Assembly (NCBI GenBank): GCA_020698575.1
Contig: CM036247.1
Location: forward strand, 30,232,431-30,296,430
Length of the DNA: 64,000 nucleotides
Direction of reading: 5' to 3'
From: Bostrychus sinensis
Lineage: Eukaryota; Chordata; Actinopteri; Gobiiformes; Eleotridae
The position numbers and the translations under genes are program-made. Below are positions 23,100 through 34,685 of the stretch, piece after piece. A model generated the notes under the pieces. It saw nothing but the letters and a program-made list of their open reading frames with translations. It did no database searches and was not told the origin of the DNA. Position 1 is the first letter of the stretch. Each line of letters begins with the position of its first letter.

Positions 23100-23580
23100 C
23101 CTGCTATAGAGTGTCTAATATTAGCAACAGACATGCAATTAACTGGCCATTGTCCAGTTTGTACCCCACCTCAGGCCCAAGGTAGCTGGGATAGACCCTA
23201 GTCCCTAGCCCTGTGTGACCTCAGTGTAATAAGCTCTAGAAGTAAATAGATGCATACATACAGTACAGGCAACTACAACATTTCCTAAAAGCAAATCTGT
23301 TGCCATCACACAAGCGGGACACAAATATGAACACTGCAAATAAATCCAGCAGAAAACCGGAAGACGTTTAGCATCAATCTGAAATACAAAATAAAAAAGT
23401 ATGCTGCGTTTGTTTTAATCTACAATGGAAGCCATGATTGGTTCGTCATTGTCACATAGTCTAACTGAATTATTGTGCATAACTAGCAGCACAGTGGCAA
23501 AATGGTTAGCACTGTCCTCACAGCAAGAAGGTCCTGGGTTTGATTCCACATTAGGTTGCCCCAGTGGCTCAGATGATATA
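23100..23580 (+). repeat. SINE family E fragments
   Basis: 23150-23225 carries the CCCAAGGTAGCTGGGATAGACCC block. 23485-23575 carries the tRNA-like head GCACAGTGGCAAAATGGTTAGC, then AAGAAGGTCCTGGGTTTGATTCC, whose GGGTTTGATTCC matches a pol III B box apart from decay. Confidence 0.65.
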
Positions 23581-23949
23581 TTTTTATAGTTGAAGTTACC
23601 AACCTACAGCATCATGCAAACAACTAACAGCTTATCCCTTTTGCCCTCCTCAAATTTTACACCCTTTCAACACCTTTGTGGCAAAAATGTACTGTTTCAA
23701 ACCTGCTTAAAACTACCAAACATTAAATCATTTTCTGGATTTTGACACTTTTAATATCAGTTGAATTATTTGTATTATTAATATTTAATAACCAAATTGG
23801 ATTATTTGGCTTATTTTCCAAAGAATAAATATTAAAGCAATTGGGCTTAAGTGGTCATTAGAGTCTTCATGAATATGTCAAAGACTGCAACAAAATTTAT
23901 TTCACTTGCATTAGTATTTTTCATGTTTTATACTAAAATGATAGTAAGA

Positions 23950-24065
23950 TCAGAATCAGAATCAACTTTATTGTCCCAAAGGGAAATTCGTTTTGGGCTA
24001 AAGTGCAATGCAGCCAATGTCACACAATAAATACAATAGACATAAAAGACATAAAACATAAATCA
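23950..24065 (-). mobile_element. 3' end of a non-LTR retrotransposon, minus strand
   Basis: Block TCAGAATCAACTTTATTGTC followed by CCAAAGGGAAATTCG is a familiar teleost LINE 3' terminus in reverse orientation. It resembles the start of the LINE remnant at 27970. Confidence 0.5.
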
Positions 24066-25485
24066 AATGTTAAGATAAATGATAAAAAAAAAAGTAGTGC
24101 AGAAACCTGCACATAAATATATAATAAATGCAATGATAAACAAAATCAGTGCTGCTGTTTTTGTTTGTTCAGCAGAGAAATAGATGTAGGAATAAAGGAA
24201 ATATAGTTTTATATAAGTCAACTATCCTGTAACCATATTAGTCCGGGAGCCAGACCCACCTCATGCTATATTTTTGCTACCTTTTTTTCATTATTAATTT
24301 TGATAAGTCTTCATCATTACGAGTTCAAAATTATTTGCGCCAACTCAGCCCTGTTTGGTCCCAGGACCCCAAAAACACTTTTTCGGGACAAGCCTCAAAT
24401 GGTATTGTTTGAGTGTGTGAAAAGAATGACTACAGTTGCATACAGAGTCAGAAATAAGTCAGCTGACATGAGGGATATAGCAAAATAGCTTAAATATTAT
24501 TAATAGCTTTAAATGATTACACAAGTTATGTAAGGCTCCTGACCTATATGGCCCCAATATATATAATAGAAAAAAAAAAGAAATTACATTCAAATAATTA
24601 AAGATTTATTCCTGATTTTTTTTTAGCAGGATTGAAAAATTAAAAAGAAACAACAAACAAATAAAACAAACAAACAAACAAAAAAAAAAAAAAAAAAAAA
24701 AGAAAGAAAAAGAAAAAAAATATTGATGGCATTGATGTGTATATTTTGAGAGGGTGCAAGATGCATAGAGCATAAATGGCATGTAAGAGTAAAAAACTTT
24801 TAAATTTTTAAAAGTTACTGAAATTGATTGCAGAAATTCTTACCACAAGCACTAATACTAAAAACTCAGACAAATGTAGAAGCAGCAGCAGTCAGCTCAT
24901 ATATCTATCTGTTAGCATCATGTTGCTAATAGCCTTGCTAATTAGTTTATGCTCTGTCCAATCCCCACTGTTCCCAGCAGGGGGTGACAGACACCTAATT
25001 CAAAGTCAAAGTAACAGCTCCCTAAAAGAAGACATTTCCAGAGCTATACATTATTTTAAAACTTGAAATACTAATGCGAAGGTGTCCAAAATTATTTCAA
25101 AAAGCCTGAAAAAAGCACAATATAGGACAAAGTGGGGAAAACAAAAGCCTGCTTTAAATGACACAGAAGTTTGGAATTTGGGGCACAATGATCGAAAGAA
25201 ACTTCAATTATTATTATTTTTTTTCTAATTTATTACATCCTATTATTAATGCAGAATTACTCTAATCAAATTTAGCCTTAGGTCAAAAAATCCACTTCTG
25301 AAATGATGATGTTCCACTTTTATGAACAACTTATTAAATCTCAAGCCTTTTTTATTGAAATGTAAATGAAATGGAACAAAGAGAACATAGCAGTACTCCT
25401 GGCTCCAGAAGTTGTTTACTAGAACTGTCTGTGTATTCTTGTCATTTTGTAGCACAGCGACCAGTGACCGAGATCATATGTCCCA
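24066..25485. other. Intronic, no recognised feature
   Basis: Includes an A-rich block (24655-24720, with a run of about 20 A and AACA units). Nothing coding. Confidence 0.4.
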
Positions 25486-25775
25486 TTACCGAAGGACTCC
25501 CAGAAGTTATTGTAGTGTAACAGCTGACCTTTGGCGGCCATCTTTGTCCTTTTCCTCTGTTGTCTGTGATGTTCTACCCTGTCACCCTCCCACGTCTCCT
25601 CTGCTCTCTCTGGTTCTTCTCTGGAGGAGGTTTGTGTGGAGCGCTGCCTCTGATCTGCCTAATCTCGGCGGATTGGCTCGATTCAGGTTGGCTCTAATCC
25701 GTGAAGTGGGCTCTCCGTGTGAATGCCTCTAATGCGCCGACTGTCAGGTGCTGCAGATGAAAGCTAATTGCGTGT
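25486..25775. other. Repeat-free GC-richer island, candidate conserved non-coding element
   Basis: 25640-25760 is GC-balanced with AATC/GATTGG motifs and AAGCTAATTGCG. No coding or repeat signature. Inference only. Confidence 0.25.
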
Positions 25776-26420
25776 CACACTTTGGGAAGCAAACACAAGC
25801 ACGGTGACAAACTCGAGCCAGGGCCCACAACATGGCATTAGCTCTGCCCGGGACTGCACACCCTCTCCAGGGTTCTGGTGCTCAATCCCACTCTGCTCTC
25901 TATCCGGTTTTCCACTCCGGCGCTTATAAAACAATTTGTAAGAAGAAGAAGTGGCAAACCTATGCAAATCATACCAGTTTTATGCCACTGACACTGAAAG
26001 CCATGAGCATCAACAGCACTGCACTGTGGAGAGGAGATTTAGGGACAAGCGAGCAACTTTTGAAAGCAAACATTTTACTAAGGGTCCAAAGTAAATGGAT
26101 AAAACAGAGATGGCAAACACAGCTTTAACACTTGTGCCTCAATGAGGACAAAAGTGTTCTGGTTATAACTTTTTCTATTAAATTTGGCTCAGGTGTGTAT
26201 TTTATCACAGATGTTGATTTTTTTAAACATAAATATAATATTACGTAATTTTTACACTCTCTAACTAAATCTGTTACATTGGTCCTGTTCAGAGATAAAA
26301 GTGTCCTTGTCAACAAAATGTCATAAAAAATGTACATCGTCATATTTATTTTTATAGATACCTTTTTCCTGTGCTGTCTAAATACCAACTCTTATTAAAA
26401 CTTGTTGTAGCTTTTTGTTA
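25776..26420. other. Intronic, no recognised feature
   Basis: Opposite-strand open frames of 70-100 codons overlap here without domain or splice support. Confidence 0.4.
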
Positions 26421-26439
26421 CTACAAAAAACAAACAAAA

Positions 26440-26765
26440 CAAACAAACAAAACAACATCTAAATTAATCTTTGACATACACAAGGCTGCAATAATCCTTC
26501 CTAGAAAAATCCACTTTGCTTTGAGAATATAAAAAAATATTTCATTACATAAACATAGATAAAAAGGGTTAAAATTCTGAACATAATTAAATATTTGGTA
26601 TTTATGATCAGGGCAGAAGTTGATTAAAAGATGTATGCAAAAAAAAAAAAAAAGAAAAAGAAAAATATGAATGTATACATTTTTATGATGTTTTGTGATG
26701 GGGACACTTTTGTTACTTAACAGTAACAATGCGACTTTTTAAACTTGGGGCATAAGGGTTAATTA
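26440..26765. repeat. Dispersed repeat family F, copy 1
   Basis: Matches 51050-51345 block by block: AAATCCA.TTTGC.TTGAGAATA, AAATTCTGAA.AT.ATTAAATATTTG, ATGATGTTTTGTGATG, CACTTTTGT.A.TTAACAGT. Unknown class. Confidence 0.65.
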
Positions 26766-26821
26766 TGGGCATTTGTACTTTGCAGTCAAAGTGCTGCACC
26801 GACTTCGTTGGACATGACAAC

Positions 26822-26925
26822 TAGGGTGACCACTTGTTCCGCTTCTGGATGTACTGCACAGCCATTTGATCCTCTGTCCCACTTATTAAGATAATGTCCC
26901 ACTTTTTCATTGGTGCTCAGGTTAA
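26822..26925. mobile_element. Truncated copy of the hAT found at 32234-33293
   Basis: Begins TAGGGTGACCAC and continues with GTACTGCACAGCCAT..GATCCTCTGTCCCACTTATT, the reverse complement of 33190-33290. Only one end survives. Confidence 0.7.
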
Positions 26926-27296
26926 GAACAGTGCAGTAAGATCAGTATTCTTTGTGCAAAATGTAGAATAAAGGGCAGGTGTGGTCTTGCTTACAGGCCC
27001 CCAGCTCAGACCCATGTGCTGAAGTTCTCCCTGAACAGTTGCCCTGCCACATCTGGGCGACATTGCACTGTTGTTAGTCCCTACAGGATGGTTGGTTGGG
27101 TGCTGGAAGATGCTGCAAGGTACTCCAACTGAGTACTCCATTGCTCGACTATGTGAACTGTAGCGGCCCTATAGGCAATGACAACTTAGAGGAGAGCTGC
27201 TGTTCCTTGGGCGGGAGTATCTCTCAGCTCAGGAAGACTCTGAGGAGACTGGAGGCTTCTTTGTCCTGGCACCAGAGAAAGTGGCAGAAGATTGAT
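26926..27296 (+). other. Unidentified stretch with one open frame
   Basis: GC-richer than its surroundings. A plus-strand frame from 27096 (MGAGRCCKVLQLS...) runs into the hAT at 27305, so its C-terminus is not native. The segment LGGSISQLRKTLRRLEASL looks protein-like, but I do not recognise it. No acceptor or donor pair is convincing. Confidence 0.2.
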
Positions 27297-27738
27297 GTAC
27301 AAGGTAGGGCTGCACAATATATCGCAAAATTATCGTTTTCGCAATATCAGCAAATGCCATATCCAAGAATCTAAATATATCGCAATAACGCTGTGGTCTT
27401 CCATCTGACAGAGATTTACACTAAAGAATCATTTTCCACCAGAGCCTTAAAAGAACATGTGTTGTGACTAAATAAAAATGTTTTAGTGGTAATTTAATTA
27501 TTTTAGTCACAGCTTCACCTTGTTTTATTCCTGGTTTAGTCTGTGTTTTTTGATTTTGTTGCTGTTTTGACTTGTAAATACAGGAACTTACATTTTTGTG
27601 AAATGTAGTGAATTTATCTTAATATGTTTGAAGAGTAGGCTCTATTTTCAAATATCGCAATAATATCGTTATTGCAATTTTCAACATAGTTATCAAATAT
27701 TGCATGTTTTCTCCATATCGTGCAGCCCTAGTACAAGG
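27297..27738. mobile_element. hAT element with perfect 8-bp target duplication
   Basis: The element 27305-27730 (426 bp) starts TAGGGCTGCACAATATATCG and ends ATATCGTGCAGCCCTA, a long inverted repeat with subterminal ATATCG/CGATAT motifs. It is flanked by GTACAAGG on both sides (27297-27304 and 27731-27738). Non-autonomous. A short CCTGGTTTAGTCTG motif at about 27531 recalls the minisatellite core. Confidence 0.92.
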
Positions 27739-27959
27739 CCACTCAAAATAAAGTTGGACACTGAGCATACTTCAGTAAAATAGTCAAAAAGTAAATGTAT
27801 ACTGAATTTTAAATATAGTTAAATGCTGGCAGAAAAACTAAACTGCCTCTGGAATGATGCAGTTTGAAAAACAGGCCAGGGCACAAATTATTTAAAAAAC
27901 AATACCTCTAAGCAGTACTATGGCCAATAACTCCCAAATACAGCACCACACCATCTGTG

Positions 27960-28625
27960 ATTTGGTTTGGAAAAATAGACAGGTACATAGATAGATAGAC
28001 TTTATGAATCCTGAAGGAAACTCAATTGTTTAGTTGCATAGAGACTAATGTATGAATACAACTATTACAACTAAGCTAAATAAACAAATAAATATGGCAA
28101 TACTGTCATTACATACGTGAAGATTTGGTTCACTTCAGCCCTCTGCTGCCCCCACCCCCTCCCATTCACAGATGTATAATAGCCTCATAGGTCTGGGCAG
28201 GACAGCCCTCCAGAGTCTGTCCATGGAGCAGTTCAAAGAGAGCAGCCTCTCACTGAAGGAGCTCCTCCTCTTCATCACCAGGTCGTGCAGTGGACGGCTG
28301 CTGTTGTCCATAACAGAAAGAAGTTTTTTTCTAATGTTCCCCTTTCCAGCACTGACACCACAGAATTCTGCTTCGCCCTGATCACAGAGGATGCCTTACT
28401 AAATAGTTTGTCCAACCTCTGTCTGTCCCTCCCCATAAAAGAGAGCACTAGCCACCACTGACTGATAAAACAGCTTCAGCATATTCAACAGATTTTAAAA
28501 GACGCCAGCCTGCTCAGGAAGTACAGCCTACTTTGCATTTTTTTTGTAGATGCGGTTGGTGTTTACTGACCAGTCCAGCTTGTCACCCACCTGCAGCCCA
28601 AGCTTGATTTGTTGAATGTCGTGTC
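27960..28625 (-). pseudogene. Non-LTR retrotransposon ORF C-terminus, decayed
   Basis: Minus-strand translation from about 28610 gives LGLQVGDKLDWSVNTNRIYK, then RLYFLSRLASFKIC, FYQSVVASALFYG and a late segment SSRPLHDLVMKRRSSFSERL..RLWRAVLPRPMRLL. This is the familiar post-RT C-terminal region of teleost LINE ORF2 proteins. Stops and frameshifts break it. The 3' tail lies at 28020-27965 with GATAGATAGACTTTATGAATCC in plus orientation. The clade (Rex1/I-like) is uncertain. Confidence 0.75.
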
Positions 28626-29320
28626 ACTATTAACATTTGGACAAACTGTTCTGTCAGAGGAAGTCCTGTGATCATTTTAACTAACTTTACACTGTCCTAA
28701 TATGGGTCTGTGTTTTATGTTTGTCATTGTGGTCTGTTCTTTGTGTTGTTCTGTTTTACCTACTACACAGTGGCGTAAGGTGGTAATTAGGGGCCCCAGT
28801 CCAGGTTTTCAGAATGGGCCCTTCAGTAAGTCTATACAGCCACATCAAAGTTTATGTTGTAAAAAGTGCACAGAAATTTCTTAAAATTGACTAATACTTA
28901 AAAAATATTCAAACTTTTCAGTGCTACAGAAAATGGCCGTGCATTTTTGTTTATAACAAAATTTTGTAAGCATTAAGTAAAAACTCTGAAGGTATTATGC
29001 AGCTATTCCCAAATTCAAGATTGTTGCGAGTCAAGTTGCGGTCCCCTAATGATACTGAATTAGCACAATAGTTACTATTACTGCTTGTTGTTGGTTGTTG
29101 TTGGAGTTATGCATAAAGTATAGATAATTAGTGTTTTATCATGCACAACATATGTGTATTAAGTGTATTATTATGTCTATTATTGTGTACTGTCGTTAAA
29201 AATGTTTGCTAAGAGTCAAGAAGGTACACAGACTGCAGCAGCAGATAGACTTGTCCTCAAGAGAAACTGGATGTAGACAGGACAAGCTTTAGCTCCTGAT
29301 TTAGTCGTTTAGCTCTCTCC
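28626..29320. other. Mostly unannotated; short hAT-like end near 28770
   Basis: CAGTGGCGTAAGGTGG and GGGGCCCCAG at about 28769-28800 resemble one end of a teleost hAT, but no partner end or target duplication was found. The rest is unremarkable. Confidence 0.3.
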
Positions 29321-29645
29321 AAGTCGGGACAGGCCTGTGTCATAGTCCTGGATTTAAGCCCCGGTTTGTGAGGTCCCCTGGGGCTGCTCTGATAGATCAA
29401 CTAAGGCCATTTGGCAAAGCCCCACTAAGAGGCGCCTCTATATTCTCCTCATATCAAAGTCTTACCTGAGGGGGGTCAGCGCTGATGACAAATCACAAGT
29501 GTGTCCGACATCAGAGGCGGCTGTGGATGGAGCTCTGCTATCAGCTCCGAGAGGCCCGGGCTGGATTATTAGCATGACTTCAGAGAGGGCTAAATACTCG
29601 ACCACGGATATATCACAGCGGCCAGTTTGAAGACCAAAATAAAAA
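29321..29645. other. Repeat-free GC-richer island, candidate conserved non-coding element
   Basis: 29330-29610 is GC-richer, with no repeat blocks or coding frame. Inference only. Confidence 0.25.
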
Positions 29646-29980
29646 ATATATATAATAAAAAGCTAAAAAAAAAAACAACCCTCACCCCTACTTTTCTAAC
29701 TTCCCCAGAGCCTATACGCATAATCACATTACTACACAGTTGGTTCAAAGATGAACCAAAAATACATGTATTTACATAGATCCTCTATTTATTATTGAAT
29801 ATACAATGACATGCTAAAAAATAAACTAAAGTAATATAATATTGTACACATAGCCTTAGAGTACCCTAACATGTAATAGTGATGTACCTTTGCAAAGCCT
29901 TTGTATACCATAACACCACAGATGGCAGAAAACCAAATTCAGTCAGTACATTGGACAAAAAATAGAGAACTTTTCTGGAG
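29646..29980. other. Intronic, no recognised feature
   Basis: AT-rich; nothing supported. Confidence 0.4.
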
Positions 29981-29981
29981 C

Positions 29982-30130
29982 CATGCAGTATATTGCCATA
30001 AGTATTTGCTCACCTGCCTTTACACACATATGAACTTAATTCTTAATCCATAGGGTTTAATTTGACGTTGGCCCACCCTTTGCATCTATAACAGCTTCAA
30101 CTCTTCTATCTAAATGTAGTTTCTTCAACT
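29982..30130 (-). mobile_element. Tc1-like transposon end, truncated
   Basis: CAGTATATTGCCATAAGTATTTGCTCACC, then CACATATGAACTTAA, TTCTTAATCCATAGGGTTTAAT, GGCCCACCCTTTGCA and CTATAACAGCTTCAACTCTTC follow the terminal region of a common fish Tc1 family in order. The rest of the transposon is absent. Family is from memory. Confidence 0.7.
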
Positions 30131-30490
30131 TAGCCTCAAACATACATACAACAGTAGGTTAGGACAAAGCTCTACATGTAAAGTCTGCTTTTCTGCATTC
30201 AGAAATTTTTTTATGGTAAAACAGTTGCCAATATTTTACCCTAAATGTTGATTTGTTGTTTTTTTTTTACAGTGCACATGACTGCCTAAGCATAAGGACA
30301 TGGCTCGAAATCAGAATTTGGCTTTTCTACTACAACTACATTTTAGAAAAGTTCATTACCTAAACTCTGCTGCTCCAAAAGCAAAGCTAAGTCCTGTCAG
30401 TACAGACTTCTCAGATGCTAACCTGAAGTACTGGAGGGAATCATTCACATGTGGCAGTTTGCCTAAAAGAGTTTCATTTTACAAATAATG
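30131..30490. other. No recognised feature
   Basis: Contains a 62-codon plus-strand frame at 30300 (MARNQNLAFLLQLHF...) with no domain. It may be chance or debris of an older insertion. Confidence 0.3.
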
Positions 30491-30494
30491 TAAG

Positions 30495-30600
30495 GAGGCA
30501 CAGTGGTAGTGTGGTTAGTACTCATGCCTCCCAGCAAAGAAGTTGTGAGTTCAATCTGTTGACTCTACAGACACTACTGCTCCAAAGTGCTGTACAGTGT
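30495..30600 (+). repeat. tRNA-like SINE head (family E)
   Basis: GGCACAGTGGTAGTGTGGTTAG followed by AGAAGTTGTGAGTTCAATC gives A-box- and B-box-like positions at the expected spacing of about 40 bp. Confidence 0.6.
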
Positions 30601-30874
30601 TAATAAAATAGAATATCAGTAAAAACATAATGATAACTATGAATAAAAAAAGAGAATAAAAAATTATAAAATGTTAAAAATATGAAACAGTAAGAAATGA
30701 CCCATGATCCCTAATTAGAATTTTTTGCTATAGTTAACCTAAAAAAAAATACCAATAGGAATATATAACTATAAGAACATAGGCAGGTTTTGCTAACCTT
30801 GCTAATGTTAACCTAAAAAATATATTGGCGCTACCTGGCGATAACGTTGTGTTGTTAATTGTGCTAACCTTCAG

Positions 30875-31790
30875 AGTGCCTTTGACTCTTTTCAGCAATG
30901 TCTTGTTAGTCAAAAACTTGTCTTAAATCCTAGTAAAACCAAATGGATGATGTTTTCTAGGTCCTGTAATTCTAATAATTACCCTGGAATTCAGACTTTT
31001 CAAGGGGAACAAATTGAATTGGTAGAATCTTATAAATATTTGGGTATCTGGATAGTTTCCAAATTTTCTTTCCGGACTCATGTGGAACATATAATCAAAA
31101 AGTTGAGAAGTAAAATTGGGTTCCTGTATAGGAATAGGTCATGTTTTTCCTCTCTTTCTAGAAAGATAATTGTCCAGTCACTAATAATGTCTGTATTTGA
31201 TTATGGTGACATTATCTATATGCACGCATCTTCTACCACTCTCAAGCCCCTTGATTCTGTTTATCACAGTGCTCTACGTTTTATAACTGGAGATAGATAT
31301 CTCACTCATCATTGCATATTGTATGAAAAGGTAGGCTGGCCTTCTCTTAAAGCTCGCCGAGAACAGCATTGTCTTTTATTTGTTTATAAGGCTCTTTGTG
31401 GAAAACTCCCTTTGTACCTATGTTCCCTTTTAAACTGTAGTAATACTAATTATCAGACATGCTCACAGATGCATATCAGACTACGTGTGCCACATGTGAA
31501 GTCGGAGCTTGGAAAGTCTGCTTTTTGTTTTTATGCCCCTGACAGATGGAACAAGCTTCAGAATACACTTAAATTAGATAGACTCATTTCTGTAAACACA
31601 TTTAAGGTTTTGGTTGAAAGTACCTTTTATATAACTTGCACATGTTTTACTTAATGGTGTTTTAAATGTATTTAATTGTGATTATTGCTATGTAACTGTT
31701 TTGTAACAGGGCGCCCCCTTGTAAATGAGAGCTGACTCTCAATGGGCTTTCCCTGTCTAAATAAATAAATAAATAAATAAAATTAGTCAG
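30875..31790 (+). pseudogene. L2-like LINE, C-terminal part of ORF2 and 3' tail
   Basis: Reads SQKLVLNPSKTKWMMFSR from about 30905, the post-YADD part of a reverse transcriptase, then YKYLGIWI near 31030 and a long C-terminal domain (SVFDYGDIIY, SVYHSALRFITGD, HHCILYEKVGWPSL, APDRWNKLQN). This frame stays open from about 30947 to the stop after FT at 31654, unusually intact for this window. The 3' UTR has TAAATGAGAGCTGACTCTCAATGGG (self-complementary) and ends in (AAAT)n at 31757-31782. The element is 5'-truncated, lacking endonuclease and the catalytic RT motifs, so it is immobile. L2/CR1-group assignment is from memory. Confidence 0.85.
31757..31782 (+). repeat. (AAAT)n tail of the LINE
   Basis: About six tandem TAAA units at the 3' end of the LINE. 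Confidence 0.9.
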
Positions 31791-32225
31791 AACTATTTGT
31801 TTTCAGTTATATATTTGAACAATATTGGAACATGCTAATGTAATGTAACATAAAAGCTAGCATAACCAACAAAACCCATACAGAGGAGCTACCGCTGCAT
31901 TTAGTGTTTTACTTTTGTTTGTAGCTTTCTATATTTTTCAAGTCAATCAGAACCTATATAAAACCATGCACATCACTTGTAACAGTCTGCATTGAATTGG
32001 CTGTATTCACCCTCTCTATAACCATTGTTGTGGTCCTGACCCTACCAGTTAGATTTAGGGTAAAACCACTGTTAATAAATAGTTTGTATGTTTTTACAGC
32101 AGGCTGTATATGATCCTAGCTGGAAGGTTCTAAATTATCATAAAGAAAGCTGTTTTCTTTCTTCAACTTGTATTTTTATATTTTATATTTTATTTTAAGT
32201 CTGTTATGTGAGATTTTTCTTTTTG
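31791..32225. other. Intronic, no recognised feature
   Basis: Nothing supported. Confidence 0.4.
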
Positions 32226-33301
32226 CTACTGGTAGGGTGACCACCTCAAAAAGTACTAAAAGTGGGACAATTTGTGTGATTTGGTGGGACAAGGTGGGAT
32301 GGCCTCGAGAAATGTTTTGATACAAATTTAAGTCACCAACTTACTGAGATACAGTTGCTTCAGTTTAAGGCCTATAACAGGGGTCAGCAAGTTTGATTAC
32401 AATCGGGCAAAATCATTTTTGAACCATCAGGTGGCAGGCCACATGAATGGACATACAGTTCTCTGACATGGTTCCTTGGCAGCTTTAAATGAACATTTAT
32501 TAGCATGTTCAATTACTTATACAAAATATATAGATTAATAAATAAAAATCCTCACCCCAACTGCACCTCCCCCTATTTTGTTTTATTTTTACATGGCAAA
32601 TTAGATAAAGATTGGATACTTACTGGATAGAGGCAAAGGTAACCATGACAGAAGGAGGTCACATGATAGAATGCTTCCTATTTATTGGTTGGGGGAACCT
32701 AAAACCATGAAACCATGACAGAGAGCTGTATGCTTGCAAATAGAGTCTTACAGTGCCTTACAATGGGGTTAAATCCTATCACATAACAGCAAATAATAAA
32801 AGTAGATATCAGCTAAAAAGTTGACGAGGGCCAACTTTATCTGGCTGTGGACCAAGTTAGGCCTGCGGGCCAGGGGTTGCCTACTCCTGGCCAATAACAT
32901 ATTTGCGGTGTTGTTTTCATCCCCAAAACACACATTTTGCAAAGTAATGTCTTTACTGAGACTTTAGTCATTAGAATAAAAAAGCTCTCAGTCTGCATTT
33001 TATAAAAAACAATCCAGCACTAACCCCAGCTCACAGCTCCATGGAGAGACCTTTCCAGAAACACAGAGGCAGCAGAACACCGACCATATATTCAATCTAT
33101 CAAGATAGGACAGTCACAAATATTTATTCTACATTTTGCACCAGGAATACTGACTTTACCATGTTGTTCTTAAGTAGAATCTCTCTTTTTTTTTATAAGA
33201 TCCACTGAGCACCAATGAAAAAGAGGGACATTATCTGAATAAGTGGGACAGAGGGCTACATGGCTGTGCAGTACAACCAAAGGTGGGACACTAGCAACTG
33301 G
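32226..33301. mobile_element. hAT element interrupted by a second hAT
   Basis: Outer element 32234-33293: begins TAGGGTGACCACCT and ends AGGTGGGACACTA (imperfect inverted repeat), flanked by GCTACTGG (32226-32233) and GCAACTGG (33294-33301), 7 of 8 identical. Without the inner insertion it is about 540 bp. A truncated relative is at 26822. Subterminal GTGGGACA repeats occur at both ends. No transposase. Confidence 0.8.
32370..32897. mobile_element. Nested hAT (inner)
   Basis: The element 32378-32889 (512 bp) begins CAGGGGTCAGCAA and ends GGGGTTGCCTACTCCTG (imperfect inverted repeat), flanked by GCCTATAA (32370-32377) and GCCAATAA (32890-32897). It sits inside the outer hAT, hence is younger. 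Confidence 0.82.
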
Positions 33302-33394
33302 CTACTATAAAGCTATTTTTTTTGTAACAACTAAGAAAATTTTTTTGAAGTAACTCTATCATATAAAACATTTGAGAATATTTTTTAAGTCGTA

Positions 33395-33605
33395 CTTTGT
33401 AACTCAGTTGGCAGTTCAATCCCTGCCACCGGCATTGCATACTGTTGTTGTGTCCTTGGGCAAGACACTTCACCACCTTGCCTGTATGAATGTGTCAGTG
33501 TGTGTCTGTCCCAGGGCAGTGTGACTGAGGAGTGAATGAATAATGTACCTATTTATAAATCGACAGAAAAGCATTATATAGGACTAATGCACTATTACTA
33601 TTATT
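33395..33605 (+). repeat. tRNA-derived SINE copy
   Basis: TAACTCAGTTGGCAGTTCAATCCCTGCC (head with about 30 bp deleted between A and B boxes), GTGTCCTTGGGCAAGACACTTCACC, and a tail ending AAAGCATTATATAGGACTAATGC plus ATT repeats. Confidence 0.75.
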
Positions 33606-34685
33606 TATTATTTACCTACATACATCTTGAAAGTAAACATAGGATTACTGGTACTTCATTTGTAAAGCCAGAGATTGGAAAACAGAGTATTTTTTTTTTA
33701 GGCTTGTTCCTTCAACACTGATCACAGAGAAAAAGTCAGGGAATGTCTATTGCTATTTTGTCTTTGAAAACCTCAAATTGGCCATATCTGAATATAGTTT
33801 TCACTTCATTATATATTTTTGTGTTGAATTTATCTAATCTTATATTTAAATATTATGATAAAAAGTAATTAATTAAATAAGCCCAATGAATGTGGAGGAT
33901 CCTGTAAAAAGGTCCTGATCCCAATTTGGGACCCCCAAATTAAGCCCTGCATTTTACTTTTAGCCAAGCAAATCAAAACATCAGAAAGAGTTTAAATAAA
34001 GTCTGACCTTGGTAACTTTTAGCATGTTAACTATGTAATAGTAGTAGTGAATTAAAAAAACTAAAAAACAAAGTTTTTAAAAATGTGACCCCATATCCAC
34101 AGATACAGTTTATTCAACCTAATCCTGTTTATGAATATTTAATGAATACCTGTCCATATATAAAACTAAATTTTATATTTCTTTTTGCTTGTTTTTCTGG
34201 GCCCCTCTGAACCTGAGGCCCAGGACAACTAACCCCTTTGGACCCCTCCGCTGTCGACAAGCCTGAGTAGCAGTAGTAGTAGTAGTAGCAGTAACAGAAG
34301 TAGTAATAATAATACATTTTGTTGTGCAATTCTAAAAAAAAAAAAAAAGTAACCTTATCATTAACTACTTTTCATTTTACTTTTTACTAAATAACCATTT
34401 TGTTCACTTAAGTAATATTTTAGTTTTAGAGTTTTAAATTTCTCTTTAAATTCTGAGTACCTCTGAATGTCATGTAAGTACTGCACATGGACAGACTGCA
34501 GATACATCACATCGGACGGTTTGAAGACCAAAATAAAAAAAACGCAAAAAGCCCTACCCGCTAGTTTCTCCAACTTCCCCCAGAGCCAAAACGCATAATC
34601 ATATTATTTCACACACGAGTTGGTTCAAAGGCGGCCAAAATAAGTTAGTGAGGTTCCCATGGGTCTGTCAATCTGCTGAAGGAGC
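33606..34685. other. Mostly unannotated; possible hAT pieces
   Basis: 33905-33950 (TTGGGACCCCCAAATTAAGCCCTGC) and 34195-34262 (GGGCCCCTCTGAACC..AACCCCTTTGGACCCCTCC) look like broken transposon ends without partners. An (AGT)n/(AAT)n microsatellite lies at 34266-34315. Confidence 0.35.
34266..34315. repeat. (AGT)n/(AAT)n compound microsatellite
   Basis: Imperfect run of AGTAGT then AATAAT units. Confidence 0.85.
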
